Part shown: one piece after another, positions 42,524-51,660 of the stretch
Layout of the letters: each line of letters opens with the position of its first letter
How positions within the stretch are numbered: the first letter of the stretch is position 1
Assembly: GCA_019117605.1 (NCBI GenBank)
Contig: DWZK01000063.1
Coordinates: 1 to 58,169 of the forward strand
DNA from: Candidatus Intestinimonas stercoravium
Lineage (GTDB): Bacteria > Bacillota > Clostridia > Oscillospirales > Oscillospiraceae
Length of the DNA stretch: 58,169 nucleotides
Reading direction: 5' to 3'
Program-made: the position numbers and the translations under genes
Notes under the pieces: model-generated
Told to the model about the DNA's origin: nothing
Seen by the model: the letters and a program-made list of their open reading frames with translations, nothing else
Databases searched by the model: none

Positions 42524-43334
42524 GAACAAGAAGCGATTGGATATCCTGGTGTGTGAACAGGGACTGGCGGAGAGCCGCCAGAAGGCCCAGGCCCTCATCA
42601 TGGCGGGGCAGATCTATGTCGCCGGCCAGAAGGCGGACAAGGCGGGCATGCAGGTGGAGGAGGGCGCGGAGATCGAGCTGCGGGGCAAGACCCTGGCCTA
42701 TGTGAGCCGGGGAGGCCTCAAGCTGGAGAAGGCGATCGGCGCCTTCCACCTGGATCTGAAGGACAAGGTATGTATCGACTGCGGCGCCTCTACCGGCGGG
42801 TTCACCGACTGCATGCTGCAGAACGGGGCGGCCAAGGTATATGCGGTGGATGTGGGCTACGGCCAGTTGGCCTGGAGCCTCCGTCAGGATCCCCGGGTGG
42901 TGTGTATGGAGCGGACCAATGTGCGCTATCTCACCCCGGAGCAGATCCAGGAGCCCCTGGACTTCGGCAGCGTGGACGTGTCGTTCATCTCCCTGCGGCT
43001 GATCCTCCCCGCCCTGCGCGGGCTCATGAAGCCGGAGGGGGAGGTGGTCTGCCTGGTGAAGCCCCAATTCGAGGCGGGCCGGGAGAAGGTGGGGAAGAAA
43101 GGCGTCGTCCGGGACCCGAAGGTCCACCTGGAGGTGCTGGAGCAGTTCCTGGAGAACACGGCGGCCTGCGGTTTCGCTGTAAAGGAAATGACCTTTTCCC
43201 CCATCCGCGGACCGGAGGGGAACATCGAATACCTGGGACACTTGTCCGTGGGCCTGGGAGAGCCCTACCAGGGAGATCTGACTGCCCTGGTGGAGGAGTC
43301 CCACGGAGCGCTGGAAGGGGGCGGGCATACATGA
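42513..43334 (+). CDS. tlyA: TlyA-family rRNA 2'-O-methyltransferase
   Basis: A 273-residue S4 plus FtsJ-like methyltransferase. It has an N-terminal S4 RNA-binding domain (KRLDILVCEQGLAESRQKAQALIMAGQIYV), the SAM motif DCGASTGGFTDCML, and KPQFEAGREKVGKKGVVRD. TlyA enzymes methylate cytidines in 16S/23S rRNA; in Bacillus the positional counterpart is YqxC. GTG 42513 has GGAGG 9 nt upstream and lies inside the end of dxs (11-nt overlap). Confidence 0.92.
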   Translation: MENKNKKRLDILVCEQGLAESRQKAQALIMAGQIYVAGQKADKAGMQVEEGAEIELRGKTLAYVSRGGLKLEKAIGAFHLDLKDKVCIDCGASTGGFTDCMLQNGAAKVYAVDVGYGQLAWSLRQDPRVVCMERTNVRYLTPEQIQEPLDFGSVDVSFISLRLILPALRGLMKPEGEVVCLVKPQFEAGREKVGKKGVVRDPKVHLEVLEQFLENTAACGFAVKEMTFSPIRGPEGNIEYLGHLSVGLGEPYQGDLTALVEESHGALEGGGHT

Positions 43335-44197
43335 AGGTCGTATTGAGCCCCAACCCATACCGGGACAGAGGCCTGAAAGTGGCCATCCAGGCCAAGAGGG
43401 TCCTGGAGCGCGCGGGCGTGCGCACCGCGGTCTGCCTGCCCTTCGAACTGGAGGGGGCGAACCGGAGCGAACTGCCCGGGGAGCTGGCCTACAGCGAGAT
43501 GGAGAAGGAGCTCCCGGGGGCGGATATGCTCATCTGTTTCGGGGGGGACGGCACTATCCTGCACGCAGCCCGGGACGCATATCCCTGGGACATCCCTATC
43601 CTGGGGGTGAACATGGGCAGCGTAGGCTTCATGGCGGAGCTGGAGCATGGTGAGCTGGAGAAGCTGGCCCAGATCGGGACGGGGAAATACGCCACCGAGC
43701 TGCGCATGATGCTGGACGTCGCGGTCCGGCGGGGCCGTGAGGTCCTGCGGCGGGACGTAGCCCTCAACGACGCCGTCATCACCAAGGGAGCGGTGGCGCG
43801 GGTCATCGACCTGGCGGTCCGGGCGGACGGCGTCCGGATCTATGACTACTCCGGGGACGGCGTCATCCTCTCCACCCCCACTGGCTCCACGGCCTACTCC
43901 ATGTCCGCGGGGGGGCCCATCGTGGAGCCTACGGCGGAGAACATCCTGGTCACGCCCATCTGCGCCCACTCTCTGCAGGCCAAACCGCTCGTCATGGGGC
44001 GGGACCGCCTGGTCTCGGTCCGGCTGGGCAGGACTGCGCGGAAGACCGCCTATCTGTCGGTGGACGGCGGACGGGCCTTCAAGCTCAGCGGCGGAGATGT
44101 GGTGGAGGTGCGCCGCTCCCAAAAGTATACCCGGCTGGTGCGGCTCACCGCGCACAGCTTTTACGAGAACATCAATCAAAAATTGAGGAGGGCTTGA
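43331..44197 (+). CDS. nadK: NAD kinase
   Basis: Phosphorylates NAD to NADP. The 288-residue product has the catalytic FGGDGTIL (about residues 70-77), NMGSVGFM, the second conserved block TPTGSTAYSMSAGGPIV and SVDGG near the C-terminus. ATG 43331 overlaps the tlyA stop (ATGA). Confidence 0.97.
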   Translation: MKVVLSPNPYRDRGLKVAIQAKRVLERAGVRTAVCLPFELEGANRSELPGELAYSEMEKELPGADMLICFGGDGTILHAARDAYPWDIPILGVNMGSVGFMAELEHGELEKLAQIGTGKYATELRMMLDVAVRRGREVLRRDVALNDAVITKGAVARVIDLAVRADGVRIYDYSGDGVILSTPTGSTAYSMSAGGPIVEPTAENILVTPICAHSLQAKPLVMGRDRLVSVRLGRTARKTAYLSVDGGRAFKLSGGDVVEVRRSQKYTRLVRLTAHSFYENINQKLRRA

Positions 44198-44201
44198 GCC
44201 G

Positions 44202-44651
44202 ATGAAATCCAAGCGACAGGCGGAGATCTTGCGCATCATCGAGGAGATGGATGTAGAGACACAGGACCAGCTTCTTTCCGCGCTTCGGGAGCGGGGGGTC
44301 AATTCCACCCAGGCCACGATCTCCCGGGACATCAAGGAGCTCCATCTGGTCAAAGAGCTCACCAGCTACGGGACCTATAAGTACGCCGTCTCGGGGAGGA
44401 AGGCCAGCCTGAACGCGGCCGGCCGGCTGCGCACCATCTTCAAGGAGGGCGTCACCTCCTTCGACCGGGCACAGAACATCGTGGTCATCAAGACCATGCC
44501 CGGCCTGGCGTCCGCCGCCTGCGCCGCCATCGACGGCATGGAGATCAACGGCCTGGTGGGCAGCCTGGCGGGAGATGACACGGCCCTTCTGATCATGAGA
44601 GACAACAGCCAGGCAGAGGCATTTTGCGACGAGATCCACAAGATGCTGTGA
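44202..44651 (+). CDS. argR: arginine repressor ArgR/AhrC
   Basis: Arginine-dependent regulator of arginine synthesis and breakdown. The 149-residue product has a winged-helix N-terminus (RQAEILRIIEEMDVETQDQLLSALRERG, recognition helix STQATISRDIKELH) and a C-terminal arginine-binding and hexamerisation domain with GSLAGDDTALLI. No arginine genes are near; its place before recN is conserved in Firmicutes. Confidence 0.97.
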   Translation: MKSKRQAEILRIIEEMDVETQDQLLSALRERGVNSTQATISRDIKELHLVKELTSYGTYKYAVSGRKASLNAAGRLRTIFKEGVTSFDRAQNIVVIKTMPGLASAACAAIDGMEINGLVGSLAGDDTALLIMRDNSQAEAFCDEIHKML

Positions 44652-44669
44652 CGACAGGGGGGTGACCAG

Positions 44670-46376
44670 GTGCTCGCTCTGCTTCATATCGAGAATATCG
44701 CGGTGATCGAGTCGGCGGACATCCGTTTCGCGGAGGGGTTCAACGCCCTCACGGGCGAGACCGGCGCAGGCAAGTCCATCGTGGTGGACGCTATCGGGGC
44801 CATCATCGGCGAGCGGACCTCACGGGACCTGATCCGTACCGGGGCGAAGTCCGCGCTGGTGAGCGCGGTGTTCGCCGGACTGCCCGCCCTCTCCTGGTTC
44901 CAGGAGAATGGCACGGGGCCCGACGAGGATGGAGAGCTGCTGATCCAGCGGGAGATCCAGGCGGATGGGAAGAACATCTGCCGGATCGGAGGACGGCCTT
45001 TCCCCGTCTCACAGCTCCGGACGCTGGGCAGGCAGCTGCTCAATATACACGGCCAGCACGACGGGCAGCAGCTCCTGGACCCCACCTGCCATCTGGACTA
45101 TCTGGACCGCTTTTCCGGGACAGAAGAGGTCCTGCGCGCTTACCGGGAGGCATACGAGAAAGTGCGCGGGATCCGGCGGGAGATGGACCGGCTCCAGATG
45201 GACGAGGCGGAGAAGGCCCGCCGGCTGGACAGCCTGGGCTTCCAGATCGGAGAGCTGGAGCGGGCGGACCTGCAGAGGGGGGAGGAGGAGGCGCTGACCG
45301 CCCGGCGGAGCGTCCTGCGGAACGCGGGAAAGCTCATCGATGCGGTGGAGCGTGCCCACTTGGCCCTCTCTGGGGATGAAGACCGGGATGGCGGCGTGGC
45401 TCTCCTCATGGAGGCGGAAGAGGCTCTTCGGACCGCGGGAGCCATCGACAGCTCCGCGGCCGCTCTGGCCGGGCAGCTCACCGAGCTCCGGTGCGCCGCG
45501 GACGACGCGGCGGAACAGGTGCGGGACCTGCGGGACAGCCTGGACTTCGAGCCCGGAGAGCTGGACGAGCTGGAGGGCCGCCTGGACCTTCTCCACCGGC
45601 TGAAGAAGAAATACGGCGCTACGGTAGAGGATATGCTGGACTATCTGGACCAGTGCCGTGAGGAGCTGGAGCGGATCCAATTCGCCGGAGACGCCCTGTC
45701 CCGGCTGGAGAAGGACTTCGCCGGAGCCGTGGAAGAGGCCGGGAAGCGGGGCGGGGCCCTGTCCCGGGAGCGGAAGAAGGGGGCCAAGGCACTGGAGGCG
45801 CGCATCCAGGAGGAGCTGCGGCAGCTGGACATGCCCAAGGTGCGCTTCCAAGTGGAGTTCGCCCCCAAGGCGGCGGAGCACGGCATGGACGAGACGGGCA
45901 TGGACGAGGTGCGCTTCCTCATGTCCGCCAACGTGGGAGAGGACTTGAAGCCGATCCAGAAGATCGCCTCCGGAGGCGAGCTGGCCCGGATCATGCTGGC
46001 CCTGAAGAACGTGCTGGCGGAGAACGAGGACGTGACCACCCTGGTCTTCGACGAGGTGGACACCGGCGTCAGCGGCCGGGCGGCCCAGAAGGTGGCGGAG
46101 AAGATGGCGGACGTGGCCCGGCACAAGCAGGTGCTCTGCGTCACCCATCTGCCCCAGATCGCCGCAATGGCGGACGCCCACTTCTCAGTGGAGAAGGGGG
46201 AGCGCGGCGGCCGGACCTATACGGCGGTGGAGCGGCTGGACCGGGAACGCCGCAGGGAGGAGCTGGCCCGCCTCACCGGCGGCGCCCACATCACCCCTGC
46301 CATGCTGGCCGGGGCGGAGGAGCTGCTGGCGGCGGCGGAGGACTACAAGCGAGGTGCGGCATGGGTGAACGAGTGA
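44670..46376 (+). CDS. recN: DNA repair protein RecN
   Basis: SMC-like ATPase acting at double-strand breaks. The 568-residue product has Walker A GETGAGKS at residues 29-36, a central coiled-coil (about 150-370, rich in Leu/Glu/Arg), the ASGGELARIMLALK signature and Walker B LVFDEVDTGVSG. GTG 44670 follows an AGGGGGGTGA ribosome binding site. In Bacillus spoIVB and spo0A come next; here a YcxB-like gene overlaps its 3' end by 16 nt. Confidence 0.97.
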   Translation: MLALLHIENIAVIESADIRFAEGFNALTGETGAGKSIVVDAIGAIIGERTSRDLIRTGAKSALVSAVFAGLPALSWFQENGTGPDEDGELLIQREIQADGKNICRIGGRPFPVSQLRTLGRQLLNIHGQHDGQQLLDPTCHLDYLDRFSGTEEVLRAYREAYEKVRGIRREMDRLQMDEAEKARRLDSLGFQIGELERADLQRGEEEALTARRSVLRNAGKLIDAVERAHLALSGDEDRDGGVALLMEAEEALRTAGAIDSSAAALAGQLTELRCAADDAAEQVRDLRDSLDFEPGELDELEGRLDLLHRLKKKYGATVEDMLDYLDQCREELERIQFAGDALSRLEKDFAGAVEEAGKRGGALSRERKKGAKALEARIQEELRQLDMPKVRFQVEFAPKAAEHGMDETGMDEVRFLMSANVGEDLKPIQKIASGGELARIMLALKNVLAENEDVTTLVFDEVDTGVSGRAAQKVAEKMADVARHKQVLCVTHLPQIAAMADAHFSVEKGERGGRTYTAVERLDRERRREELARLTGGAHITPAMLAGAEELLAAAEDYKRGAAWVNE

Positions 46377-46897
46377 CCTGGCCTGAACAGGTGCGCATCG
46401 AGTTCCAACTGGAGCGGAAGGAATACGTCCGGGCCGTCCGCTTCTTCCTGCGCAAGCGGCACCTGGTCAGCTGGATCCAAGGTCTCGTCCTGGTGCTGGC
46501 CCTGGCGGCGGTGGCGGTGCTCACCTGGATGATCGGGCATCTGAACTTCCTCAACACGCTGCTCCTGGTGCTGGCGGCCATGGCTCTGCTGTATATGGGG
46601 TATCTGTACCTCTGGAAACCGGGCCGCCTCTTCGACCGGGATCCGGCCCTCCGGGAGCCGGTGACCTTCCTCTTCTCCCGGGAGGATGTGGCCCGGCAGG
46701 ACGGCCGGTCCGCCGCCATCCTGGAGTGGGATGTGAAGGAGCTCTGGAGGGGGACTGGCTTTTACTTCCTCTTCGGCGGGGCGGGGAACTATACCCTCCT
46801 GCCCCTGCGGGCCTTCCAGGGCCCGGAGGAGCTGGAGCGCTTCGAGGCGCTGGTGGGCCAGGCCTGTCCGGACGCGAAGATCCGGCTCTACCATTGA
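46361..46897 (+). CDS. YcxB-like membrane protein
   Basis: A 178-residue protein with two hydrophobic helices (about residues 39-58 and 66-86) and a C-terminal soluble domain resembling the YcxB family (TFLFSREDVARQDG...LEWDVKELWRGTGFYFLF...LLPLRAF). Function unknown. Its start overlaps recN by 16 nt, so it ends the nusB-recN operon; the tyrS promoter overlaps its stop codon. Confidence 0.72.
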   Translation: MGERVTWPEQVRIEFQLERKEYVRAVRFFLRKRHLVSWIQGLVLVLALAAVAVLTWMIGHLNFLNTLLLVLAAMALLYMGYLYLWKPGRLFDRDPALREPVTFLFSREDVARQDGRSAAILEWDVKELWRGTGFYFLFGGAGNYTLLPLRAFQGPEELERFEALVGQACPDAKIRLYH

Positions 46898-46922
46898 CTT
46901 TTTCCCGGCTATGTGCTACAAT
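46894..46922 (+). promoter_or_regulatory. sigma-A promoter of the T-box tyrS gene
   Basis: TTGACT (46894-46899), 17-nt spacer, TACAAT (46917-46922). The -35 box overlaps the stop codon of the upstream gene. Confidence 0.85.
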
Positions 46923-46928
46923 CACCAA

Positions 46929-47195
46929 CTGTACAACGCAGAGATGAGGAAGAGTAGCGGCGGACCGCCTGCCCAGAGAGCCCCCGGATCGGTGGAAGGG
47001 GGAGAGGCGCCCGGTGTGAATACCCCTCGGAGCGGCGGCCTGAACCGGAAGCAGTAGGGCGCGTCGGGTGCGCCCGTTACCGCGCAGCCGTGTGATGGCA
47101 CGGCGTGAGGCCCTTTCCCGCGAGGGGAGGGCGAACCAGAGGTGGTACCGCGTTTTCAACGCCCTCTGTCCAGAAAGGGACAGGGGGCGTTTTTA
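46929..47195 (+). promoter_or_regulatory. T-box leader controlling tyrS (tyrosine)
   Basis: A 270-nt structured leader. It has the Stem I opening GATGAGGAAGAGTAG, a specifier-loop-like GTGAATACC with the Tyr codon TAC at 47021-47023, the T-box sequence AGAGGTGGTACCGCG at 47138-47152, and a 14-bp terminator stem (47158-47171 with 47177-47191) with a T run. Uncharged tRNA(Tyr) would pair at both sites and stabilise the antiterminator, allowing tyrS transcription. The remaining 47196-47310 holds nothing I recognise except the ribosome binding site. Confidence 0.95.
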
Positions 47196-47310
47196 TCGTA
47201 TCTGAAGAGGAGCGGGAGACCTGCCTCCGATGTGGAGGAGAGATAGAGCTCTGGTACGGAGAACAGCTATCCTGACTGGAAGGAAAAATAAGATCGAAAG
47301 GGAGAACGAC

Positions 47311-48537
47311 ATGACTATCTACGACGAACTGAAAGCCCGCGGCCTGATCGCCCAGGTCACCGATGAGGAGGAGATCAAAGAGCTCATCAACAACGGCAAG
47401 GCCACCTTCTATATCGGCTTCGACCCCACTGCCGATTCCCTGCACGTGGGCCACTTCATGGCCCTGATGCTCATGCGCCGCCTCCAGAGGGCGGGCAACC
47501 GGCCCATCGCCCTGATCGGCGGCGGGACCGGCATGGTGGGCGACCCCTCCGGCCGCACAGACATGCGCTCTATGATGACGGTGGAGACCATCCAGCACAA
47601 CTGTGACTGCTTCAAGAAGCAGATGAGCAAGTTCATCGACTTCTCCGATGGGAAGGCCCTGATGCTCAACAACGCCGACTGGCTCATGGAGCTCAACTAT
47701 ATCGAGCTGCTCCGGGAGGTGGGCGCCTGCTTCAGCGTGAACAACATGCTCCGGGCCGAGTGCTACAAGCAGCGCATGGAGAAGGGCCTGAGCTTCCTGG
47801 AGTTCAACTATATGATCATGCAGTCCTACGACTTCTACCATATGTTCCAGACCGTGGGCTGCAACCTCCAGTGCGGCGGCGATGACCAGTGGTCCAATAT
47901 GCTGGGCGGCACCGAGCTCATCCGCCGGAAGCTGGGCAAGGATGCCTACGCCATGACCATCACCCTGCTGCTCACCTCCGAGGGCAAGAAGATGGGCAAG
48001 ACCCAGGCCGGCGCCGTGTGGCTGGACCCGGAGAAGACCTCTCCCTACGACTTCTACCAGTACTGGCGGAACGTGGACGACGCCGACGTGCTCAAGTGCC
48101 TGCGGATGCTCACCGACCTGCCCCTGGAGCAGATCGACGAGATGGACAAGTGGGAGGGCGCCCAGCTCAACCAGGCCAAAGAGATCCTGGCTTTCGAGCT
48201 CACCAAGCTGGTCCACAGCGAGGAGGAGGCCCAGAAGGCCCAGGACACCGCCCGGGCTCTGTTCTCTCAGGGGGGCGACCGGGCCAACATGCCCACCACC
48301 GCCCTCACCGCGGCCGATATCACCGACGGCGCCATCACCGTGGTGGACCTGATGGTCAAGTGCGGCCTGGCTCCCTCCAAGGGCGAGGCCCGCCGGCTCA
48401 TCCAGCAGGGCGGCGTGGAGATCGACGGCGAGAAGGTGAAGGACACCGCCGTTGCCGTGGCCGCCTCCGCTCTGGAGGGCGAGGGCGTCACCATCAAAAA
48501 GGGCAAGAAGGTCTTCCACCGGGCCATGGTCCAGTGA
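47311..48537 (+). CDS. tyrS: tyrosyl-tRNA synthetase
   Basis: Charges tRNA(Tyr). The 408-residue class I synthetase has the HIGH-equivalent HVGH at residues 45-48 ([12 protein letters not shown]), the KMSKS-equivalent KMGKT at 227-231 and a C-terminal S4 RNA-binding domain ([21 protein letters not shown]). ATG 47311 follows AAAGGGAG; the frame continues upstream to 47230 without family likeness. The upstream T-box with a TAC specifier confirms the amino acid. Confidence 0.97.
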   Translation: MTIYDELKARGLIAQVTDEEEIKELINNGKATFYIGFDPTADSLHVGHFMALMLMRRLQRAGNRPIALIGGGTGMVGDPSGRTDMRSMMTVETIQHNCDCFKKQMSKFIDFSDGKALMLNNADWLMELNYIELLREVGACFSVNNMLRAECYKQRMEKGLSFLEFNYMIMQSYDFYHMFQTVGCNLQCGGDDQWSNMLGGTELIRRKLGKDAYAMTITLLLTSEGKKMGKTQAGAVWLDPEKTSPYDFYQYWRNVDDADVLKCLRMLTDLPLEQIDEMDKWEGAQLNQAKEILAFELTKLVHSEEEAQKAQDTARALFSQGGDRANMPTTALTAADITDGAITVVDLMVKCGLAPSKGEARRLIQQGGVEIDGEKVKDTAVAVAASALEGEGVTIKKGKKVFHRAMVQ

Positions 48538-48560
48538 CAGACCGCACCATATCGCTATGA

Positions 48561-48604
48561 ACGGAGCCCGCTGTTCCGGATCTGGAACAGCGGGCTCCGT
48601 TTTT
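48561..48604 (+). terminator. intrinsic terminator after tyrS
   Basis: A perfect 17-bp stem (48561-48577 with 48584-48600) around a 6-nt loop, followed by five T residues. The convergent DUF1848 gene ends at its edge. Confidence 0.93.
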
Positions 48605-49512
48605 CAGTACAGGGTCAACTGCGGGTCCAGAGAGGAGGTGCATCTCCTGTCCCGGACGGTCTCGCCCGGGAGGAGCGCACCGCAGAGCAGGGGACTGTGG
48701 GGGTCACAGGGCTTTCGGCCCCTGCCGTGGTCGGCGTAGCAGTAGGCGCAGCCATTGGTGCAGGTATCGTAGGCGCCGATGTCCACGCTCTCCCGGCAGA
48801 GACAGGCGGGGCGCTGTCCCCTGTCCCTGGAGAGGGCCAGGCCGCAGCCGCACAGCTGCCGGATCCGCTCACCGTCGATACACGCCCCCGGCGGGACGCC
48901 CTGGGGGGAGAGGTCCCAGGGCTCGGCGCAGGAGCGGATATCCAGACCGTGCTCCGCTGCGATGGGAGAGAGCTCTGCCGCCAGGGCCCGGGCCTCCCGC
49001 TCCGTGACCGCCCGAAAGCCCGCCCGCCGCAGCCTGGGATAGAGGTCCAGGAAGCTGATCGTCACCGTATCCGCAGCTCCGGACAGAGCGCCGCAGAGGG
49101 CGGCGAACTGCTCCCGGTGCCACGCCGCGGTGTGCCTCTCGTCCAAGAGGATGGGGTCATACCGCCAGACCACCCGTCCGGGCCCCAGCCGGCGGGAGAG
49201 GGCCAGGAAGGTCCGGACCCGATCCTCCAGGTCCCGGAGGCAAGGCTCCAGCTCCCGGCCGTAGGGGGTGATGGTGAACTGGAAGTAGTAGCGGTAGCCC
49301 ATCCGGTCCACCTCGTCCAGGTAGGGGAGGAGCGGGGCGGGATCCTTGGTCCAGAATACGATACAGTCCACCACATCGGTCCCCAGAGGTACCCTGCCGG
49401 GCCGGCCCCCGATGGGGTCCCGCACCAGGGCGAAGCCCGCACGGAGCCGTTCCAGGAGCCACTCCGGGTAGCAGCAGGGGATATCCGTGCGGCGGGACAC
49501 CGAGAGGATCAC
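48604..49512 (-). CDS. DUF1848 family protein with C-terminal iron-sulfur-like cysteine motif
   Basis: A 302-residue protein of the uncharacterised DUF1848 family. It opens ILSVSRRTDIPCCYPEW and contains VFWTKDP and FQFTITPYG, all typical of the family. Near the C-terminus CTNGCAYC (Cys251, 255, 258) has the CxxxCxxC spacing of radical-SAM enzymes, unusual at that end, with further cysteines at 221, 223, 237 and 239. GTG 49512 is chosen, 10 nt after GGAGG; no ATG fits. Follows asd and dapA on the same strand, but any functional link is unproven. Confidence 0.82.
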   Translation of the reverse strand: MILSVSRRTDIPCCYPEWLLERLRAGFALVRDPIGGRPGRVPLGTDVVDCIVFWTKDPAPLLPYLDEVDRMGYRYYFQFTITPYGRELEPCLRDLEDRVRTFLALSRRLGPGRVVWRYDPILLDERHTAAWHREQFAALCGALSGAADTVTISFLDLYPRLRRAGFRAVTEREARALAAELSPIAAEHGLDIRSCAEPWDLSPQGVPPGACIDGERIRQLCGCGLALSRDRGQRPACLCRESVDIGAYDTCTNGCAYCYADHGRGRKPCDPHSPLLCGALLPGETVRDRRCTSSLDPQLTLY

Positions 49513-49576
49513 AGCGATCGTTCCTCCTTTCAGGCACTGCGGCCCGATATATCTGGTGTATCGGAGGGGCGGCCGC

Positions 49577-50488
49577 TTAAGAGAGCGGGGCCTTCCCGCC
49601 GGGCAGGAGCCCCTCCGCCTCCAGGACGGAGCGGAGCTCCTCCCGGTGGGCGGGGGAGAGGGCGCACAGGGGGAGCCGGAGCCCGCCCACCTCACGGCCC
49701 ATGAGCTCCAGGGCCGTCTTGACCGGGATGGGGTTCACCTCCAAAGAGAGGGCCTCCAGCAAAGGCCCGTGGCGGAGCTGGAGCTCCGCCGCCTCGGCGG
49801 ACCTGCCCTCCAGGCAGAGGTGTGCGATCTTGACCATGAGGCCGGGGACGATGTTGGCCGCCACCGAGATGACCCCCTTGGCGCCCAGGGCCATCATGGG
49901 GACGGTCTGTTCGTCGTTCCCCGACCAGATGTAGAAGTCATCCCCGCAGAGCCGGCGGGTGCGGGCGACCAGGGAAAGGTCCCCGCTGGCCTCCTTGACC
50001 CCGTTGATCTTGGGCTCCCGAGAGAGGGCCTGATAGGTCTCCGCCGTGAAGGACAGCCCGGTCCGGGAGGGGACGTTATAGAGGATGATGGGCAGTTCGG
50101 TGCGGGAGGCGATATACTGGTAGTGCTGGATGAGCCCGGCCTGAGTGGTCTTGTTGTAGTAGGGAGTGACGTGGAGCAGGGCGTCCGCCCCCGCCTCCTC
50201 CAGCCGCTGGGAGAGGGCGGCGGCCTTGGCGGTATCATTGCTCCCCGCTCCGGCGATGACCTTGAGCCGTCCGGCCACATAGCGGACGCAGAAGCCCACC
50301 ACGGCGATGTGTTCCTGTGGAGTCAGGGTCGCCCCTTCCCCGGTGGTGCCCACAGCGCAGACCGCATCCACACCGGCGGCGATCTGTTCATCGAGGAGCT
50401 GGGCAAGGCAGTCGTAGGAGACGGCCCCGCCGGGACGGAAGGGCGTGACAAGGGCGGGGCAGGCCCCGGTAAAGACAGGTGCTCTCAT
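49577..50488 (-). CDS. dapA: 4-hydroxy-tetrahydrodipicolinate synthase
   Basis: Condenses pyruvate with aspartate semialdehyde, first committed step to lysine, diaminopimelate and spore dipicolinate. The 303-residue TIM-barrel product has GTTGEGATL (Thr48-Thr49), VTPYYNK, YNVPSRTG with Tyr137, and the Schiff-base lysine Lys165 in GVKEASGD. AGGAGG precedes its ATG. It lies 83 nt after asd, which makes its substrate. A canonical lysine riboswitch was not seen. Confidence 0.97.
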   Translation of the reverse strand: MRAPVFTGACPALVTPFRPGGAVSYDCLAQLLDEQIAAGVDAVCAVGTTGEGATLTPQEHIAVVGFCVRYVAGRLKVIAGAGSNDTAKAAALSQRLEEAGADALLHVTPYYNKTTQAGLIQHYQYIASRTELPIILYNVPSRTGLSFTAETYQALSREPKINGVKEASGDLSLVARTRRLCGDDFYIWSGNDEQTVPMMALGAKGVISVAANIVPGLMVKIAHLCLEGRSAEAAELQLRHGPLLEALSLEVNPIPVKTALELMGREVGGLRLPLCALSPAHREELRSVLEAEGLLPGGKAPLS

Positions 50489-50571
50489 GCTTACCTCCTG
50501 AAAAGCGGCGCTGCACGCTGCCCCGGGAGGCGCAAGCGGGATCTATCTGTCTCTCTGTGGTCTCTTTCGGC

Positions 50572-51660
50572 TCACGCCTTGGTGATATAACCCTCGGCAC
50601 AGAGCAGCTCCGCCAGCTCCACCGAGCCGCCGGCCGCTCCCCGAAGGGTGTTGTGGGACAGACATGCGAATTTGTAGTCGTACTGGGTGTCGGGGCGCAG
50701 ACGGCCGATAGAGATGGCCATGCCGCCCTCCAGGCCCCGGTCCAGGCGGGCCTGAGGCCGGTCCGGCTCCTCGAAATAGTGGAAGAGCTGTTTGGCGGCG
50801 GAGGGGAGGCCCAGCTCCTGGGCGCGGCTCCGGTAAGAGGCCCAGATGGCCTTGATCTCCTCCATGGAGGGCTTTTTCTCGAAGTCCACGAACACAGCGG
50901 CGGTGTGGCCGTCGGAGACGGGCACACGGAAGCACTGGGAAGTGATGGCAGGGGCCTCTGCCCGGACGATGACGCCGTCCTCCACCCGGCCCCAGATCTT
51001 CATAGGCTCCTGCTCGGACTTCTCCTCCTCTCCGGCGATATAGGGGATCAGGTTATCCACCATCTCAGGCCAGGTCTCGAAGGTCTTACCCGCGCCGGAG
51101 ATGGCCTGGTAGGTGCAGGCCAGCACCCGTTTGAGGCCGAAGGCGGAGCGGAGCGGGTGGAGGGCGGGCACATAGCTCTGGATGGAGCAGTTGGACTTGG
51201 TGGCGATGAGGCCGCGGCGGACCCCCAGACGCTTCCGCTGGGCGCCGATGACCTGGATGTGCTCGGGGTTGATCTCCGGGATCACCATGGGCACGTCGGG
51301 GGTCCAGCGGTGGGCGGAGTTGTTGGAGACCACGGGGCACTCCAGCCTGGCATACCGCTCCTCCAGGGCCTGGATCTCCTCTTTCTTCATATCTACGGCG
51401 GAGAATACGAAGTCCACCTGCCCGGCGATCTTCTCCGCGTCGCCCTCGGCGTCCATGACGATCATCCCGGCGGCCTTCGCCGGGATAGGCTTCGCCATGG
51501 CCCAGCGGCCCTCCACCGCCTCACGGTATGGCTTCCCGGCGGAGCGGGGGCTGGCCGCGATGAGCTTCAGCTCGAACCAAGGGTGATCCTCCAACAGAGT
51601 GATGAAACGCTGGCCCACCATACCGGTGCCGCCGATCACGCCGACCTGGAACTTTTCCAT
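50572..51660 (-). CDS. asd: aspartate-semialdehyde dehydrogenase
   Basis: Reduces aspartyl phosphate to aspartate semialdehyde. The 362-residue product has the Rossmann motif VGVIGGTGMVGQRF and the catalytic Cys158 in SNCSIQS. A later ISGAGKTFETWPEM segment differs from the usual enterobacterial enzyme; this longer form is familiar from Clostridia and resembles the archaeal/fungal branch, as judged by eye. GGAGG lies 9 nt before ATG 51660. First gene of an asd-dapA unit, with a long structured leader. Confidence 0.94.
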   Translation of the reverse strand: MEKFQVGVIGGTGMVGQRFITLLEDHPWFELKLIAASPRSAGKPYREAVEGRWAMAKPIPAKAAGMIVMDAEGDAEKIAGQVDFVFSAVDMKKEEIQALEERYARLECPVVSNNSAHRWTPDVPMVIPEINPEHIQVIGAQRKRLGVRRGLIATKSNCSIQSYVPALHPLRSAFGLKRVLACTYQAISGAGKTFETWPEMVDNLIPYIAGEEEKSEQEPMKIWGRVEDGVIVRAEAPAITSQCFRVPVSDGHTAAVFVDFEKKPSMEEIKAIWASYRSRAQELGLPSAAKQLFHYFEEPDRPQARLDRGLEGGMAISIGRLRPDTQYDYKFACLSHNTLRGAAGGSVELAELLCAEGYITKA

